This document shows, in pieces, positions 1 to 8,538 of a DNA stretch of 64,000 bases. Below the pieces are notes generated by a model. The model did not search any database and was not told the DNA's origin. It worked only from the letters and a program-made list of their open reading frames with translations. Each line of letters opens with the position of its first letter. Position 1 is the stretch's first letter. Origin of the DNA: UBA2450 sp045226015 (lineage in GTDB: Bacteria > Bacillota_I > Bacilli_A > RFN20 > CAG-826); assembly GCA_045226015.1 (NCBI GenBank), contig JBGVBY010000001.1, forward strand, positions 62,001-126,000. The letters run 5' to 3'. Made by a program: the position numbers and the translations under genes.

Positions 1-181
1 CTTTTGGAAGAACAATCTTATTAACTTCGTTCTTTTCGTTTTTCCAAGTGATGTTAAATAAGTTGATTGGATCGAGTTCGTTTTCTTGTTTTGCTTTTAA
101 AGCAGCTTTTCTAACTTCTGGATCTTGATGACTTGGGTTCAACATTTCATCATATGTTGGACCAAATGGGATTTTTGACAT
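1..181 (-). CDS. 5' part of a probable PLP-dependent (fold type II) enzyme, cut by the window edge
   Basis: Only the first 60 codons are present; the rest lies before position 1. The start is the ATG at 181, with AGGAGT about 10 bases upstream inside the end of the preceding gene. The N-terminus begins MSKIPFGPTYDEMLNP and contains LFNITWK, which from memory resembles a family of PLP-dependent fold II proteins of anaerobes that sits near amino-acid or purine degradation genes. No catalytic lysine is visible in this short piece, so the family call is an inference. Its stop-to-start gap from the upstream threonine-synthase-like gene is only 4 bases, so it is the last visible gene of the catabolic operon. 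Confidence 0.5.
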   Translation of the reverse strand, partial: MSKIPFGPTYDEMLNPSHQDPEVRKAALKAKQENELDPINLFNITWKNEKNEVNKIVLPK

Positions 182-185
182 AGTT

Positions 186-1433
186 TTAAATTACTCCTTT
201 TTCTTTTAAATAAATGTCTAATTTTTGAATGCTTGGCTCCATGAGCTCTGGTTTTACAATTGCCTTTTGAGCGTTATTCGGATCTTTTAGACCATTACCA
301 GTAATAATGACAGTGACACTTTCTTTCTTACTGATAACTCCTTCTTTAAGAGCCTTCATTAAGCCTGCAACAGAGGCTACTGCAGCAGGTTCACCAAATA
401 TTCCTTCAGTCTTTCCTAATATTGACATTGCTTTAATGATGTCTTCATCAGGAACACTGATCCACGCTCCTTTAGAGTTTTCAATCGCTCTAAGGGCTTT
501 AAGTGGATTACGAGGAATACCAACGGCAATTGAATCAGCGAGAGTGTTCTCTTCGCATTCCTCTAGAGGTTTGTTATTCCTACTAGCGGTAACGAATGGT
601 TCGCATCCCTCCGATTGTACTCCTAGAATTCTTGGAACCTTTTCAATTAGGCCCAACTTTTGAAGTTCGTAGAAGCCTTTATAAACACCTCCAACTGTGC
701 AGCCATCTCCAACTGAGACAACTACCCAATCAGTGGGTTTAAAACTAAGTTGTTCCGCAATTTCTAAGGAAACAGTTTTCTTTCCTTCCACCATGTATGG
801 ATTAATTGCGGCGTTACGGTTATACCAACCGTATTTGTTGATCGCTTCTTTTGATAGTTTGAAGGCGGCTTTATAATCGCCATCAACTATGACAAGCGTT
901 GCTCCATATAAGGAGATTTGAGTTAATTTTCCTATAGGTGCACGTTTAGGTACAAATATGACAGCAGGTAGACCCATATGAGCAGCGTGACAAGCACAAC
1001 TACTTGCAGCGTTACCTGTAGAAGAACAAGAGATAACTTTCGCTCCTGCTTCTATCGCTTTTAGGACTGCTACTCCACTAGCCCTATCTTTACTTGATCC
1101 ACTAGGATTAAGACCATCATCTTTAATGTAAAGCTCTTTTAATCCAAGCTTCTTAGAAAGATTATAGGACTTGTTTAATGGGGTCCAACCGATTCTAAGC
1201 ATCTTATCGATGTTATCTTCGGTTATCCCCATCATTGGAGCGTATCTCCACATTGAATAGTTCCTATTGTTTCGGAAATATTCCTTTGTGAGAACTTTCT
1301 TCAATTCTTCATAATCGTATTCAACATCAAGAATTCCTTTTTCCCCGCAGTAGGGACAAGTGAGTTCTGCGTCATCAACAGAGAAGAATCGACCACACAC
1401 TGTACATCTATAGCCAGTTATGTATTTATTCAT
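186..1433 (-). CDS. Threonine-synthase-like PLP-dependent enzyme with N-terminal zinc ribbon
   Basis: A 415-residue fold type II PLP enzyme. Residues 10/13 and 26/29 form a CxxC...CxxC zinc ribbon. Lys115 in GSSKDRAS is the expected Schiff-base lysine; the usual SFKDR is SSKDR here. SSTGNAASS is the phosphate-binding loop and TGNGLKDP is the typical C-terminal threonine synthase motif. Threonine synthases convert O-phosphohomoserine to threonine, but the position at the end of a xanthine dehydrogenase/dihydropyrimidinase operon, beside a second probable PLP enzyme, makes a catabolic lyase on an amino-acid intermediate equally possible. The ATG at 1433 is chosen because AGGAGG lies 5-6 bases upstream; a longer in-frame start at 1463 has no such site. 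It overlaps the stop of the FAD-subunit gene by 8 bases, implying translational coupling. Confidence 0.8.
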   Translation of the reverse strand: MNKYITGYRCTVCGRFFSVDDAELTCPYCGEKGILDVEYDYEELKKVLTKEYFRNNRNYSMWRYAPMMGITEDNIDKMLRIGWTPLNKSYNLSKKLGLKELYIKDDGLNPSGSSKDRASGVAVLKAIEAGAKVISCSSTGNAASSCACHAAHMGLPAVIFVPKRAPIGKLTQISLYGATLVIVDGDYKAAFKLSKEAINKYGWYNRNAAINPYMVEGKKTVSLEIAEQLSFKPTDWVVVSVGDGCTVGGVYKGFYELQKLGLIEKVPRILGVQSEGCEPFVTASRNNKPLEECEENTLADSIAVGIPRNPLKALRAIENSKGAWISVPDEDIIKAMSILGKTEGIFGEPAAVASVAGLMKALKEGVISKKESVTVIITGNGLKDPNNAQKAIVKPELMEPSIQKLDIYLKEKGVI

Positions 1434-2280
1434 TAAAACCTCCTTCTTTGATTTCATTAACAAATTTCTTAAGTAAATTCATCGCTACTTTATGGCGATA
1501 TTCTTTATTACTTCTTTGATCAGTAATAGGTGTTACAAGTGGAGAGTAGTCTTTGACTACCTCATCAACATCTATTTCTGAATATTTCTTACCAATATAT
1601 TTATGTTCAACACCAAGATTTCTCACTGTTTTGATTGAGACACTGCCAAAGGCAATACGGAAATCTTTGATGATACCTTTTTCTACTTTAACTCCACCTA
1701 AGAAAGATACCTTAGTGATGGATTCTGATTTTCTCGAACCAACTTTACGATATGAAAGCTTTAAATCGAATGGAGGAAGAATGACTTCTTTGATTAATTC
1801 ATTCTCTTTACGGTCAATCTTTCTAACTCCATAGACAAAGTCTCTAACAAGTTCTTCTCTTTCTCCGTCTACGGATACGAGTAACACCTTAGCGTCAAGT
1901 AACACGAGAGGCACTAAAGAGTCTCCAGCAGGAGAGGCGTTAGCGATATTTCCACTTAATGTCGCCATATTACGGATATTAGGAGAAGCAATCTCTTTAA
2001 TAACATCTTTATAAATAGAAGGAACTAAATTAGAGTTCTCAATTTGAACGTATCTAGTAGAGCTTCCAATATGGACATTTTTATCTTCATCAACCTTAAT
2101 ATAGTTGAGTTCTTGCAAGTTATTGATATAGAGAACGTCTTTATCGAAGTTAGGAAGTAGACCTGTACTTACATGTTTTTGCACCATTAAATCAGTGCCA
2201 CCATTCATGATGTAGCAATTATGTTCGTTAAGAATCTTAAGAGCTTCCGCTAAGTTTTTAGAAACGAAATGATTAATCAT
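1426..2280 (-). CDS. Xanthine-dehydrogenase-type FAD-binding subunit (set 1)
   Basis: A 284-residue protein of the CoxM/XdhB family, which passes electrons from the 2Fe-2S subunit to FAD and on to NAD or another acceptor. It has the two FAD-binding signatures: GGTDL at residues 27-31 and TLSGNIANASPAGD at 107-120. The length is normal for the separate-subunit form of molybdenum hydroxylases. It starts at ATG 2280, overlapping the 2Fe-2S gene stop in an ATGA arrangement, and is followed by the Thr-synthase-like gene with an 8-base overlap. With the next two upstream genes it makes a complete Mo/FeS/FAD hydroxylase. The substrate (xanthine, hypoxanthine or a related heterocycle) cannot be read from the sequence. 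Confidence 0.88.
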   Translation of the reverse strand: MINHFVSKNLAEALKILNEHNCYIMNGGTDLMVQKHVSTGLLPNFDKDVLYINNLQELNYIKVDEDKNVHIGSSTRYVQIENSNLVPSIYKDVIKEIASPNIRNMATLSGNIANASPAGDSLVPLVLLDAKVLLVSVDGEREELVRDFVYGVRKIDRKENELIKEVILPPFDLKLSYRKVGSRKSESITKVSFLGGVKVEKGIIKDFRIAFGSVSIKTVRNLGVEHKYIGKKYSEIDVDEVVKDYSPLVTPITDQRSNKEYRHKVAMNLLKKFVNEIKEGGFNE

Positions 2281-2744
2281 AATTTCACTCCTTTCTCACT
2301 AGCTAAAAGCACCGCATTAACAATTGCTTGATATCCAGTACAACGACATAAGTTACCACTTAAAGCAGTTCTAATTTCTTCTTCACTTGGATGAGGGTTC
2401 TTTTTAAGAACAGCGTAGCTCGCTAAGATCATTCCAGGAGTGCAGAAACCACATTGGCTACCACCCATATCTGCGAGTGCATCAGCGATAACGCGATACG
2501 CTTTTGTTTCTCTAAATCCTTCAATAGTAACAACTTCTTTATTAATAATATTAATAACAGGAGTGAGACATGAGTTATATGGTTCATCGTTCACTAAAAC
2601 TGTGCACGCTCCACATTCACCTTCTCCACATCCTTCTTTAACACCAGTACATCCAAAAACATCACGTAGTACATCAAGTAAACGCATTGATGGAGAGACA
2701 TCAGCTTCAACTTTTTTACCGTTAAGGACAAAACTAATCTTCAT
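2277..2744 (-). CDS. Xanthine-dehydrogenase-type [2Fe-2S] subunit (set 1)
   Basis: A 155-residue CoxS/XdhC-type subunit carrying two [2Fe-2S] clusters. The plant-ferredoxin-like N-terminal cluster uses C39, C44, C47 and C59; the C-terminal helical cluster uses C98, C101 (CGFCTPGM), C133 and C135 (CRCTGYQ). All eight ligands are present. It relays electrons from the molybdenum centre to FAD. The gene overlaps the Mo-subunit gene by 11 bases and the FAD-subunit gene by 4 bases, so the three are translationally linked. GGAG lies about 13 bases upstream of the ATG at 2744, further than usual, consistent with coupling. Confidence 0.9.
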   Translation of the reverse strand: MKISFVLNGKKVEADVSPSMRLLDVLRDVFGCTGVKEGCGEGECGACTVLVNDEPYNSCLTPVINIINKEVVTIEGFRETKAYRVIADALADMGGSQCGFCTPGMILASYAVLKKNPHPSEEEIRTALSGNLCRCTGYQAIVNAVLLASEKGVKL

Positions 2745-4827
2745 TGTTCAATAACTCCATGATGTATTCAGGGGTAGCAGGTATATCATGCACCTTGTGC
2801 TTGATTGCTTGTTCTAATGCAAGCGCGAAGGCAGGCGCGCCACCCGCAAATGTAAGTTCACCCGCTCCTTTAGCGCCAAACGCGCCATATGGGAATGGGT
2901 TATCAATTAAAGCGGTTTCCATGTGTGGAAGGTCACACATTGTAGGAATGACATAGTCAGATAAAGTTTTTTGTTTAAACATACCATTTTCAACTTCTTC
3001 TTTTTCCATATATGCCCAACCTAAAGCTTGAGCAAGACCTCCATCAGCTTGGCCAACCACTATTCTTTCATCAATCGCATGTCCAACATCGTATGTGGAC
3101 CATGTGCCTTCAATATTTACTTGATATGTAACTGGATCAAAAGATACTTCAACGATGTTAACACCCCAAGCATAGCCAGGATAAGCATCACCTTGCATTG
3201 TATCTTCATCCCAATGGATGAAGTCAGGACCAACATATGGTTCCACAAATTCTTGTTCTTCTCCATCAACCCAGATTTCTTTAAGGTGCTTAGCAGCTTT
3301 AGCAGCTAATCCACCAACAATGATTGTGGTTCTACTAGCAGCAGTAGGACCTGTTGACAAAGTTTTATCTGTATCTGGAGCGTCATAAATGACTTTATCT
3401 TCTGGAATACCTAAGGTATCAACGACAATTCTTTTAAGTGTAGTTCTATTGCCTTGACCAAAATCAACTTGAGAAGTGTAGAAAGTAACCACTCCATCTT
3501 TTGATTTGTGCATTTTTAATTGAGCGTTAATAATCGTGCTTTCTCCACTACCAGTAAATCCACATCCATGGAGGAACATCGACATTCCAATACCGCGATT
3601 ACTTCCTGGTTTAGCGTATTCTTCAACCTTACGTTTATAATCACTCATCTCCATGGCCTTATCCATAAGCTCTTTGAGTTTAATAGGGTCACGGTATATT
3701 CCGTTTGTAGGGGTGATATCACCTTGTTTAACCAAGTATTTATTACGTAATTCAAGTGGATTAACATGTAGGAAGTCCGCTAAATGGGAGATAAATAGTT
3801 CCATTGCAAAGATGGATTGAGGAGAACCAAATCCTCTAAAAGCAGCGCTTGGAACTTTGTTTGTACAATAAGCGTCTCCAATAACTTCAACATTGTCAAA
3901 TGTATATGTGTTATTACATGCAATCAAAGCACGGGAAAGGACAACCATGGAACAACCAATATAGGCTCCTCCATCGATTCCAACATGTACCTTAACTCCA
4001 ATAATATTATCTTTATCATCTAAGTACGCACTGATATCAGTCTTACTAGGATGACGCTTCGTGGTAAACGTAATATCTTCTTTACGATCAAAAATCATTT
4101 TTAATGGTTTTTTAATCTTCACAATTGCAGTAGCAAGTTGAGCCGCCATCAAAGATGGATAATGTTCTTTACCTCCAAAGGCTCCTCCAACAGCAGGTTG
4201 AATAACTCTTACTTTATCTTCAGAACATCCAAGAGTTCTCACCACAGCTTTTTTAATGTAGAAAGGACATTGCATTGATGCCTTCACGGTGATTTTATCA
4301 CCGTCTAGATACATAAGCATGCCTTGTGGTTCTAGATATACTTGTTCTTGATATCCTGTAGTAAAGGATTCAGAAAAGACTTTCTTTGCTTTTTTAAATA
4401 ATTCAACATCACCTTTTCTGAATTCTTTATGAACATAGGAGTTACGCATATCAAATACTGGTTCGTATTCTTCATACTCTCCTATTACTTCTTTAGCGAG
4501 TTTTAAACATGTTTCTTTATCAGGCCCAACGATTAAACCAATTGTTTCACCTTTATAGTGAACTTCTTTATCAGCGAACACTGGCCAATCAGACACGATA
4601 ATGTTACAAACATTCTCTTTAACAATGTCTTTAGCAGAAATGAAGAAATAATCTTTTGGTAACTCAGGAACATTAATCTTTAAGAGTTTTCCGTAAGAAA
4701 TAGTAGATCTAACAGGAATAGCAAAATAGGCTTCATCCATAAGGATGTCGCCAGTAAAGATAGCCATTCCTGACATCTTTTCTTCGTTATCTACTTTTGT
4801 TACAGAGGTTTTATAGTTTGGTAACAT
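2734..4827 (-). CDS. Xanthine-dehydrogenase-type molybdopterin-binding subunit (set 1)
   Basis: A 697-residue catalytic subunit of the CoxL/XdhA family. Molybdopterin and active-site signatures are visible: GGAFGGKE (around 215), AFRGFGSPQ (around 330), GQGNRT in the C-terminal half, and GAFGAKGAGEL near the end, where the Glu is in the position of the catalytic base. Together with the two downstream genes it should hydroxylate a purine or similar ring. It is slightly short compared with the usual 740-780 residues. No good Shine-Dalgarno site precedes the ATG at 4827, but the PreA-like gene stops only 3 bases upstream, so translation is probably coupled. It belongs to a different subfamily from the second Mo subunit at 8539-10866. 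Confidence 0.9.
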   Translation of the reverse strand: MLPNYKTSVTKVDNEEKMSGMAIFTGDILMDEAYFAIPVRSTISYGKLLKINVPELPKDYFFISAKDIVKENVCNIIVSDWPVFADKEVHYKGETIGLIVGPDKETCLKLAKEVIGEYEEYEPVFDMRNSYVHKEFRKGDVELFKKAKKVFSESFTTGYQEQVYLEPQGMLMYLDGDKITVKASMQCPFYIKKAVVRTLGCSEDKVRVIQPAVGGAFGGKEHYPSLMAAQLATAIVKIKKPLKMIFDRKEDITFTTKRHPSKTDISAYLDDKDNIIGVKVHVGIDGGAYIGCSMVVLSRALIACNNTYTFDNVEVIGDAYCTNKVPSAAFRGFGSPQSIFAMELFISHLADFLHVNPLELRNKYLVKQGDITPTNGIYRDPIKLKELMDKAMEMSDYKRKVEEYAKPGSNRGIGMSMFLHGCGFTGSGESTIINAQLKMHKSKDGVVTFYTSQVDFGQGNRTTLKRIVVDTLGIPEDKVIYDAPDTDKTLSTGPTAASRTTIIVGGLAAKAAKHLKEIWVDGEEQEFVEPYVGPDFIHWDEDTMQGDAYPGYAWGVNIVEVSFDPVTYQVNIEGTWSTYDVGHAIDERIVVGQADGGLAQALGWAYMEKEEVENGMFKQKTLSDYVIPTMCDLPHMETALIDNPFPYGAFGAKGAGELTFAGGAPAFALALEQAIKHKVHDIPATPEYIMELLNNED

Positions 4828-4830
4828 ATG

Positions 4831-5922
4831 TTATTTGAAAAAATTAATCGCCTTTGTTGGACATTTAGATGCACATAAGCCACATCTAAAACATTTATTA
4901 GAATCAAATTCTGGTACTTTTGCTTCATTCATATTAATTGCAAAGTATGGACAGTTTCTCATACATAATCCACAGTGGGAACATTTACTAGCATCCACGC
5001 TTGGCATTTCATGTTCATATTGAACATCATTTGTTAGTTGAGTATCGATGACTTCTTGAACAGAGCTAAAACCATATTTCTCTAGTTCTTTTGGAAGATC
5101 CGCAATTACTTTTGCGTATAATTCTTTTCCTCTTAGCATTGGAGCGGAAAGCATGCCGACTGCAGAAGCACCTGCTAGAAGGAATTCAATAACGTCTTTA
5201 GCGGAAGCAACTCCTCCAACTCCAATAACGGTTAAAGAAGGCTCAGCTTTTTTGATTGTATAGACTGTTGCTAAAGCAAGTGGCTTAACAACTGGTCCAC
5301 TCATCCACACAAATCCTTTATCATTAGCGCACATCATTTTACGATGTTCAACATCGATAACCATACTTGGTCCTAACGAGTTAATAGCAACAACTCCGTT
5401 AGCTCCATTTTCTTTAATGACATGAGCAAATCCTGCTGGATCTGGAATATGTGGTGAAATCTTCATATAGAAAGGTTTTTTAGTGTGTTTTCTAATAGTT
5501 CTTACAGTCTCCGCCATTTTTTCGTGGTCGGTTCCAACATAGTGACAGCTAACTTCAAAAGCATCAGCGAATTCATCTAATAAAGGAATAAGAATTTCCA
5601 TATCTTCTTTGGTATAACCAACAGAGATAATAAGAGGTGTATCTCCTTTTTTAGCTTTGAGTTCTGGAAGGAATTCATTAATCCATTTTTCTTTTGGATA
5701 TTCTGTCCAAAGTTCACAGTTAAAAATCTTGTCCATTCCTTCTCCAATGATACATGGATGAGGAATGTGAGCGTCTTGAGTGGAAATAGTCTTAGCTACT
5801 AACGCACCTAATCCTTGGTCTTTTAACCAAAGCATCTTCTCTGCATCACCAACAAGTGGTCCTGCAGCAGGCATAAGTGGGTTTTTTAACAATAATCCAT
5901 CAAATTTTGTACTTAAATCCAT
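4831..5922 (-). CDS. PreA-like dihydropyrimidine/dihydroorotate dehydrogenase domain with two [4Fe-4S] clusters
   Basis: A 363-residue protein: an FMN-binding TIM barrel of the dihydroorotate dehydrogenase class (residues 1-300, with VIGVGGVASAKD and AGASAVG near the phosphate site) followed by a bacterial ferredoxin domain with CSHCGLCMRNCP and CFRCGLCASKCP. This is the architecture of PreA, the catalytic half of NAD-dependent dihydropyrimidine dehydrogenase. No PreT partner is visible in the window, so either the partner lies outside it or electrons come from another carrier such as ferredoxin. In E. coli the analogous position of the purine cluster is held by YgfK. AGGAG precedes ATG 5922. 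Role in reducing or oxidising a pyrimidine or purine-breakdown intermediate is inferred from neighbours. Confidence 0.82.
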   Translation of the reverse strand: MDLSTKFDGLLLKNPLMPAAGPLVGDAEKMLWLKDQGLGALVAKTISTQDAHIPHPCIIGEGMDKIFNCELWTEYPKEKWINEFLPELKAKKGDTPLIISVGYTKEDMEILIPLLDEFADAFEVSCHYVGTDHEKMAETVRTIRKHTKKPFYMKISPHIPDPAGFAHVIKENGANGVVAINSLGPSMVIDVEHRKMMCANDKGFVWMSGPVVKPLALATVYTIKKAEPSLTVIGVGGVASAKDVIEFLLAGASAVGMLSAPMLRGKELYAKVIADLPKELEKYGFSSVQEVIDTQLTNDVQYEHEMPSVDASKCSHCGLCMRNCPYFAINMNEAKVPEFDSNKCFRCGLCASKCPTKAINFFK

Positions 5923-5924
5923 TA

Positions 5925-7223
5925 TTATTTCTCCTTAACTCTATTCCAAAGAATAGCACTGGCGTTTTTAGATTTATCTAATTCGGTTTTTAGTTTAGTG
6001 GATGTTAATTCATAGTTATGGACAAGTCTTTTACCATCAACATAGACTTCAGATGGTTTGAAATTTGGGAATAATCCAAAGAAAAGATGCCCAAAAGCGT
6101 TAGAGGCATTCATCTCAGTAAATGGAGAGTAATTCACAAGCATAAAATCACTCACAAAAGACTCTCTGATTTTACCAAGTTTGATACCTAAGCGTCTACT
6201 AACATAACTATAAGCATTATTTATTATATCAATAATGGTTCCTAAATTCATAGCGGTAGGATTAGAATTCTTTAAATGCGTTAAGTAGTAAGCATTCAAA
6301 TATTCAGTTGCCATCGAAGAACTTAGTCCATCATTGCCAATCATAACAGAGATATTTTTTGATAAGTATTTGTTAATATCAGGAATTCCAACAGCGTTAT
6401 TTAAGTTGCTTGTAGTGTTAACCACCATGTAAGCTCCTCTATCTTTAACGATATCTAATTCGTTATCTTTGATATGAACTCCATGAACAATTAATGAGTC
6501 TTTATTAATAAGGTTATATTTATCAAGACGTGAAACGATATCGGTGTGATATTTATTCAAAGCGTCTTCTTCGTCCATTTCACTTTCGGCAACGTGGATA
6601 TGGATTGGCAAGTCCTTTAATTTCTTAGAAATTATTTTATATGATTCATTTGATAATGACATAGAGGCATGCATACCAAATAATCCTGCAATATGTTCAT
6701 TATGATATCTATTAGCAAACGAAATATTTTCTTTAATGCAGTCTTTGATTGGGAAACGATCACTAGTTTCAAAACAAAGGATCGCTCTTAAGTGAGCAAC
6801 ATCCACTAAAGATTTCTTCAAAGATGATAAAGAACCAATAATATCAGTACCGCTAGCATGATGATCAATAACTGTAGTGACACCATTAAGCAAGAATTCG
6901 CTTCCTGCAGCGATTCCAGAGTAATAGGTAATGTTATTATCAATCTCTTTATCGAGCTTCCACCACATTTGATCTAAGATTTCTTGGAAGTTGTGAGGAT
7001 TAAAAGGTAAAGCTAGACCTCTAGCAAAGATTGAATAGATATGAGAGTGGGCGCAAACGAAGTTAGGAAGTAAAAATTTCCCTTTAGCGTCGTATACTTG
7101 ATAGCCGTTGTCTTTAAATTCAGACATTTGACCTACTTTAACAATTTTTTCATCAAAAATTACATACCCATTTTCGATATATTTATCGTAATCATAGATC
7201 CTTGCGTTAATAATCGCTTTCAT
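5925..7223 (-). CDS. ssnA: SsnA-type amidohydrolase
   Basis: A 432-residue metal-dependent amidohydrolase of the SsnA/guanine-deaminase-like group. Metal ligands are visible as HSH (in FVCAHSH), the His of HVAESEMDE, the His of IVHGVH and the Asp of GNDGLSSSM. The ATG at 7223 is preferred because AAAGGA lies upstream and the longer frame begins with TTG at 7244. It starts 2 bases after the dihydropyrimidinase stop. In E. coli ssnA lies beside ygfK and hyuA in the purine-catabolic region, and recent gut-purine work ties these genes to anaerobic purine breakdown. The exact substrate here (a ring-opened aminated intermediate, or guanine) is not visible in sequence. Confidence 0.8.
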   Translation of the reverse strand: MKAIINARIYDYDKYIENGYVIFDEKIVKVGQMSEFKDNGYQVYDAKGKFLLPNFVCAHSHIYSIFARGLALPFNPHNFQEILDQMWWKLDKEIDNNITYYSGIAAGSEFLLNGVTTVIDHHASGTDIIGSLSSLKKSLVDVAHLRAILCFETSDRFPIKDCIKENISFANRYHNEHIAGLFGMHASMSLSNESYKIISKKLKDLPIHIHVAESEMDEEDALNKYHTDIVSRLDKYNLINKDSLIVHGVHIKDNELDIVKDRGAYMVVNTTSNLNNAVGIPDINKYLSKNISVMIGNDGLSSSMATEYLNAYYLTHLKNSNPTAMNLGTIIDIINNAYSYVSRRLGIKLGKIRESFVSDFMLVNYSPFTEMNASNAFGHLFFGLFPNFKPSEVYVDGKRLVHNYELTSTKLKTELDKSKNASAILWNRVKEK

Positions 7224-7225
7224 AC

Positions 7226-8536
7226 CTATTTTCCTTTCGAACAATTAATTAAATAACCAGTGTTTTCGATAAACTCGCCATTCTTAACAACGAATTTACC
7301 TCTTATAACAGTGCTCTCAATAGTGACTTTAGATTTCATTCCTTCATAGATAGAATAATCAACCGCACCATGGGGTTTGCCGATAAATGAATTTTTGCCA
7401 GAAACAATAATAAAGTCCGCAAATTTTTTGAGTTTTATCTCGCCTTTTCCGGCAAATCTCTCCAATTTTGCAACATTTTTACTCATCTTATCAATTGTAC
7501 GATCGCCAAACATTGAGTACATCAAAACGAAGCTTGATTCGATTCCTCCAACTCCAAGCGGCATCCCTTTTAAATAGAGATGAGACTCCTTGTCAGCTAT
7601 GTTAAATGCACAGTGATCTGTTCCAATTGTAGAAATGTAGTCATAGTTCTTGCAAAGTAGTAATCTTTCTTGTTCGCTACGAAGTGGAGGGGCAAAAGTA
7701 TATAGATATCCGTCTTTACCCTTCAATTTATCATTGTTAAACATGAAATATTGTGGACAAGATTCAATAAAAATGTTCACTCCGAGGCATTCTCCATATA
7801 AATCATAGATACGTTGAAGTGTTTCACCACTCGAACAGTGGACCATATATAAATTTCCACCTGTTTCTTTAGCAAATTTGCATAACTTAAGTGCCTCGGT
7901 AGTTTCTGAGCGAGTACTTCTGGCGTCAGAAAGTTCTCTATAAGTTAAAGATTCACGACGATCGATTAAATCATCATTCTCGATGTGAGCACACACTAAG
8001 AATTTATATTTTTTAGACAATCTAAGGAGCTTTTTAATGTCTCTATCGTATGTACGTCTATGCGTTTCAGAATAAGTTGTAAACAACTTGATAGTGTTCA
8101 TGCCCAAACGTTTCATCATTAAGACATATTCTCTTAAATCTCCATCAGGTTCGCGTATACACGCATGAAAATGATAGTCTACGTTACATTTCTTTGCTTT
8201 TTGAAGTCTTTCAAAGAAAGATTCTTTTAGTTCCTTAGCGTTCCTTGTAGGGTCTAAGAAATCAATAATTGTAGTAACTCCACCATAAGCAGCGGACTTA
8301 CTGCCGTAATAAAAGTCATCTCTACTAGGAATCGTGCCACAGAAGAGATCGAAATGGACATGAGGGTCAATCATGCCTGGTAATACTTTCTTATTTTTCG
8401 CATCAATAGTTTCTTTCGCATCAAAAACAGAGGTGCCAATGTAAGCAAACTTACCATTACGAACACCAATATTTACATGATGGTATTTACCATCAATGTA
8501 AACTAATCCATTTTTGACAAATAGATCGTATACCAT
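7226..8536 (-). CDS. hydA: Dihydropyrimidinase / hydantoinase family amidohydrolase
   Basis: A 436-residue cyclic amidohydrolase. The metal-binding DPHVHFD motif lies near residue 57, the Lys expected to be carbamylated is in NTIKLFTTYS, and further His ligands lie in CAHIENDD and MVHCSS; an Asp in GTDHCAFN completes the site. These enzymes open dihydropyrimidine or hydantoin rings. The homologue hyuA is part of the E. coli yge purine cluster, so here a ring-opening step in purine or pyrimidine breakdown is likely. It is some 20-25 residues shorter than typical dihydropyrimidinases. It starts 2 bases after the upstream Mo-subunit stop without a clear ribosome-binding site, implying coupled translation. 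Confidence 0.88.
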   Translation of the reverse strand: MVYDLFVKNGLVYIDGKYHHVNIGVRNGKFAYIGTSVFDAKETIDAKNKKVLPGMIDPHVHFDLFCGTIPSRDDFYYGSKSAAYGGVTTIIDFLDPTRNAKELKESFFERLQKAKKCNVDYHFHACIREPDGDLREYVLMMKRLGMNTIKLFTTYSETHRRTYDRDIKKLLRLSKKYKFLVCAHIENDDLIDRRESLTYRELSDARSTRSETTEALKLCKFAKETGGNLYMVHCSSGETLQRIYDLYGECLGVNIFIESCPQYFMFNNDKLKGKDGYLYTFAPPLRSEQERLLLCKNYDYISTIGTDHCAFNIADKESHLYLKGMPLGVGGIESSFVLMYSMFGDRTIDKMSKNVAKLERFAGKGEIKLKKFADFIIVSGKNSFIGKPHGAVDYSIYEGMKSKVTIESTVIRGKFVVKNGEFIENTGYLINCSKGK

Positions 8537-8538
8537 AG

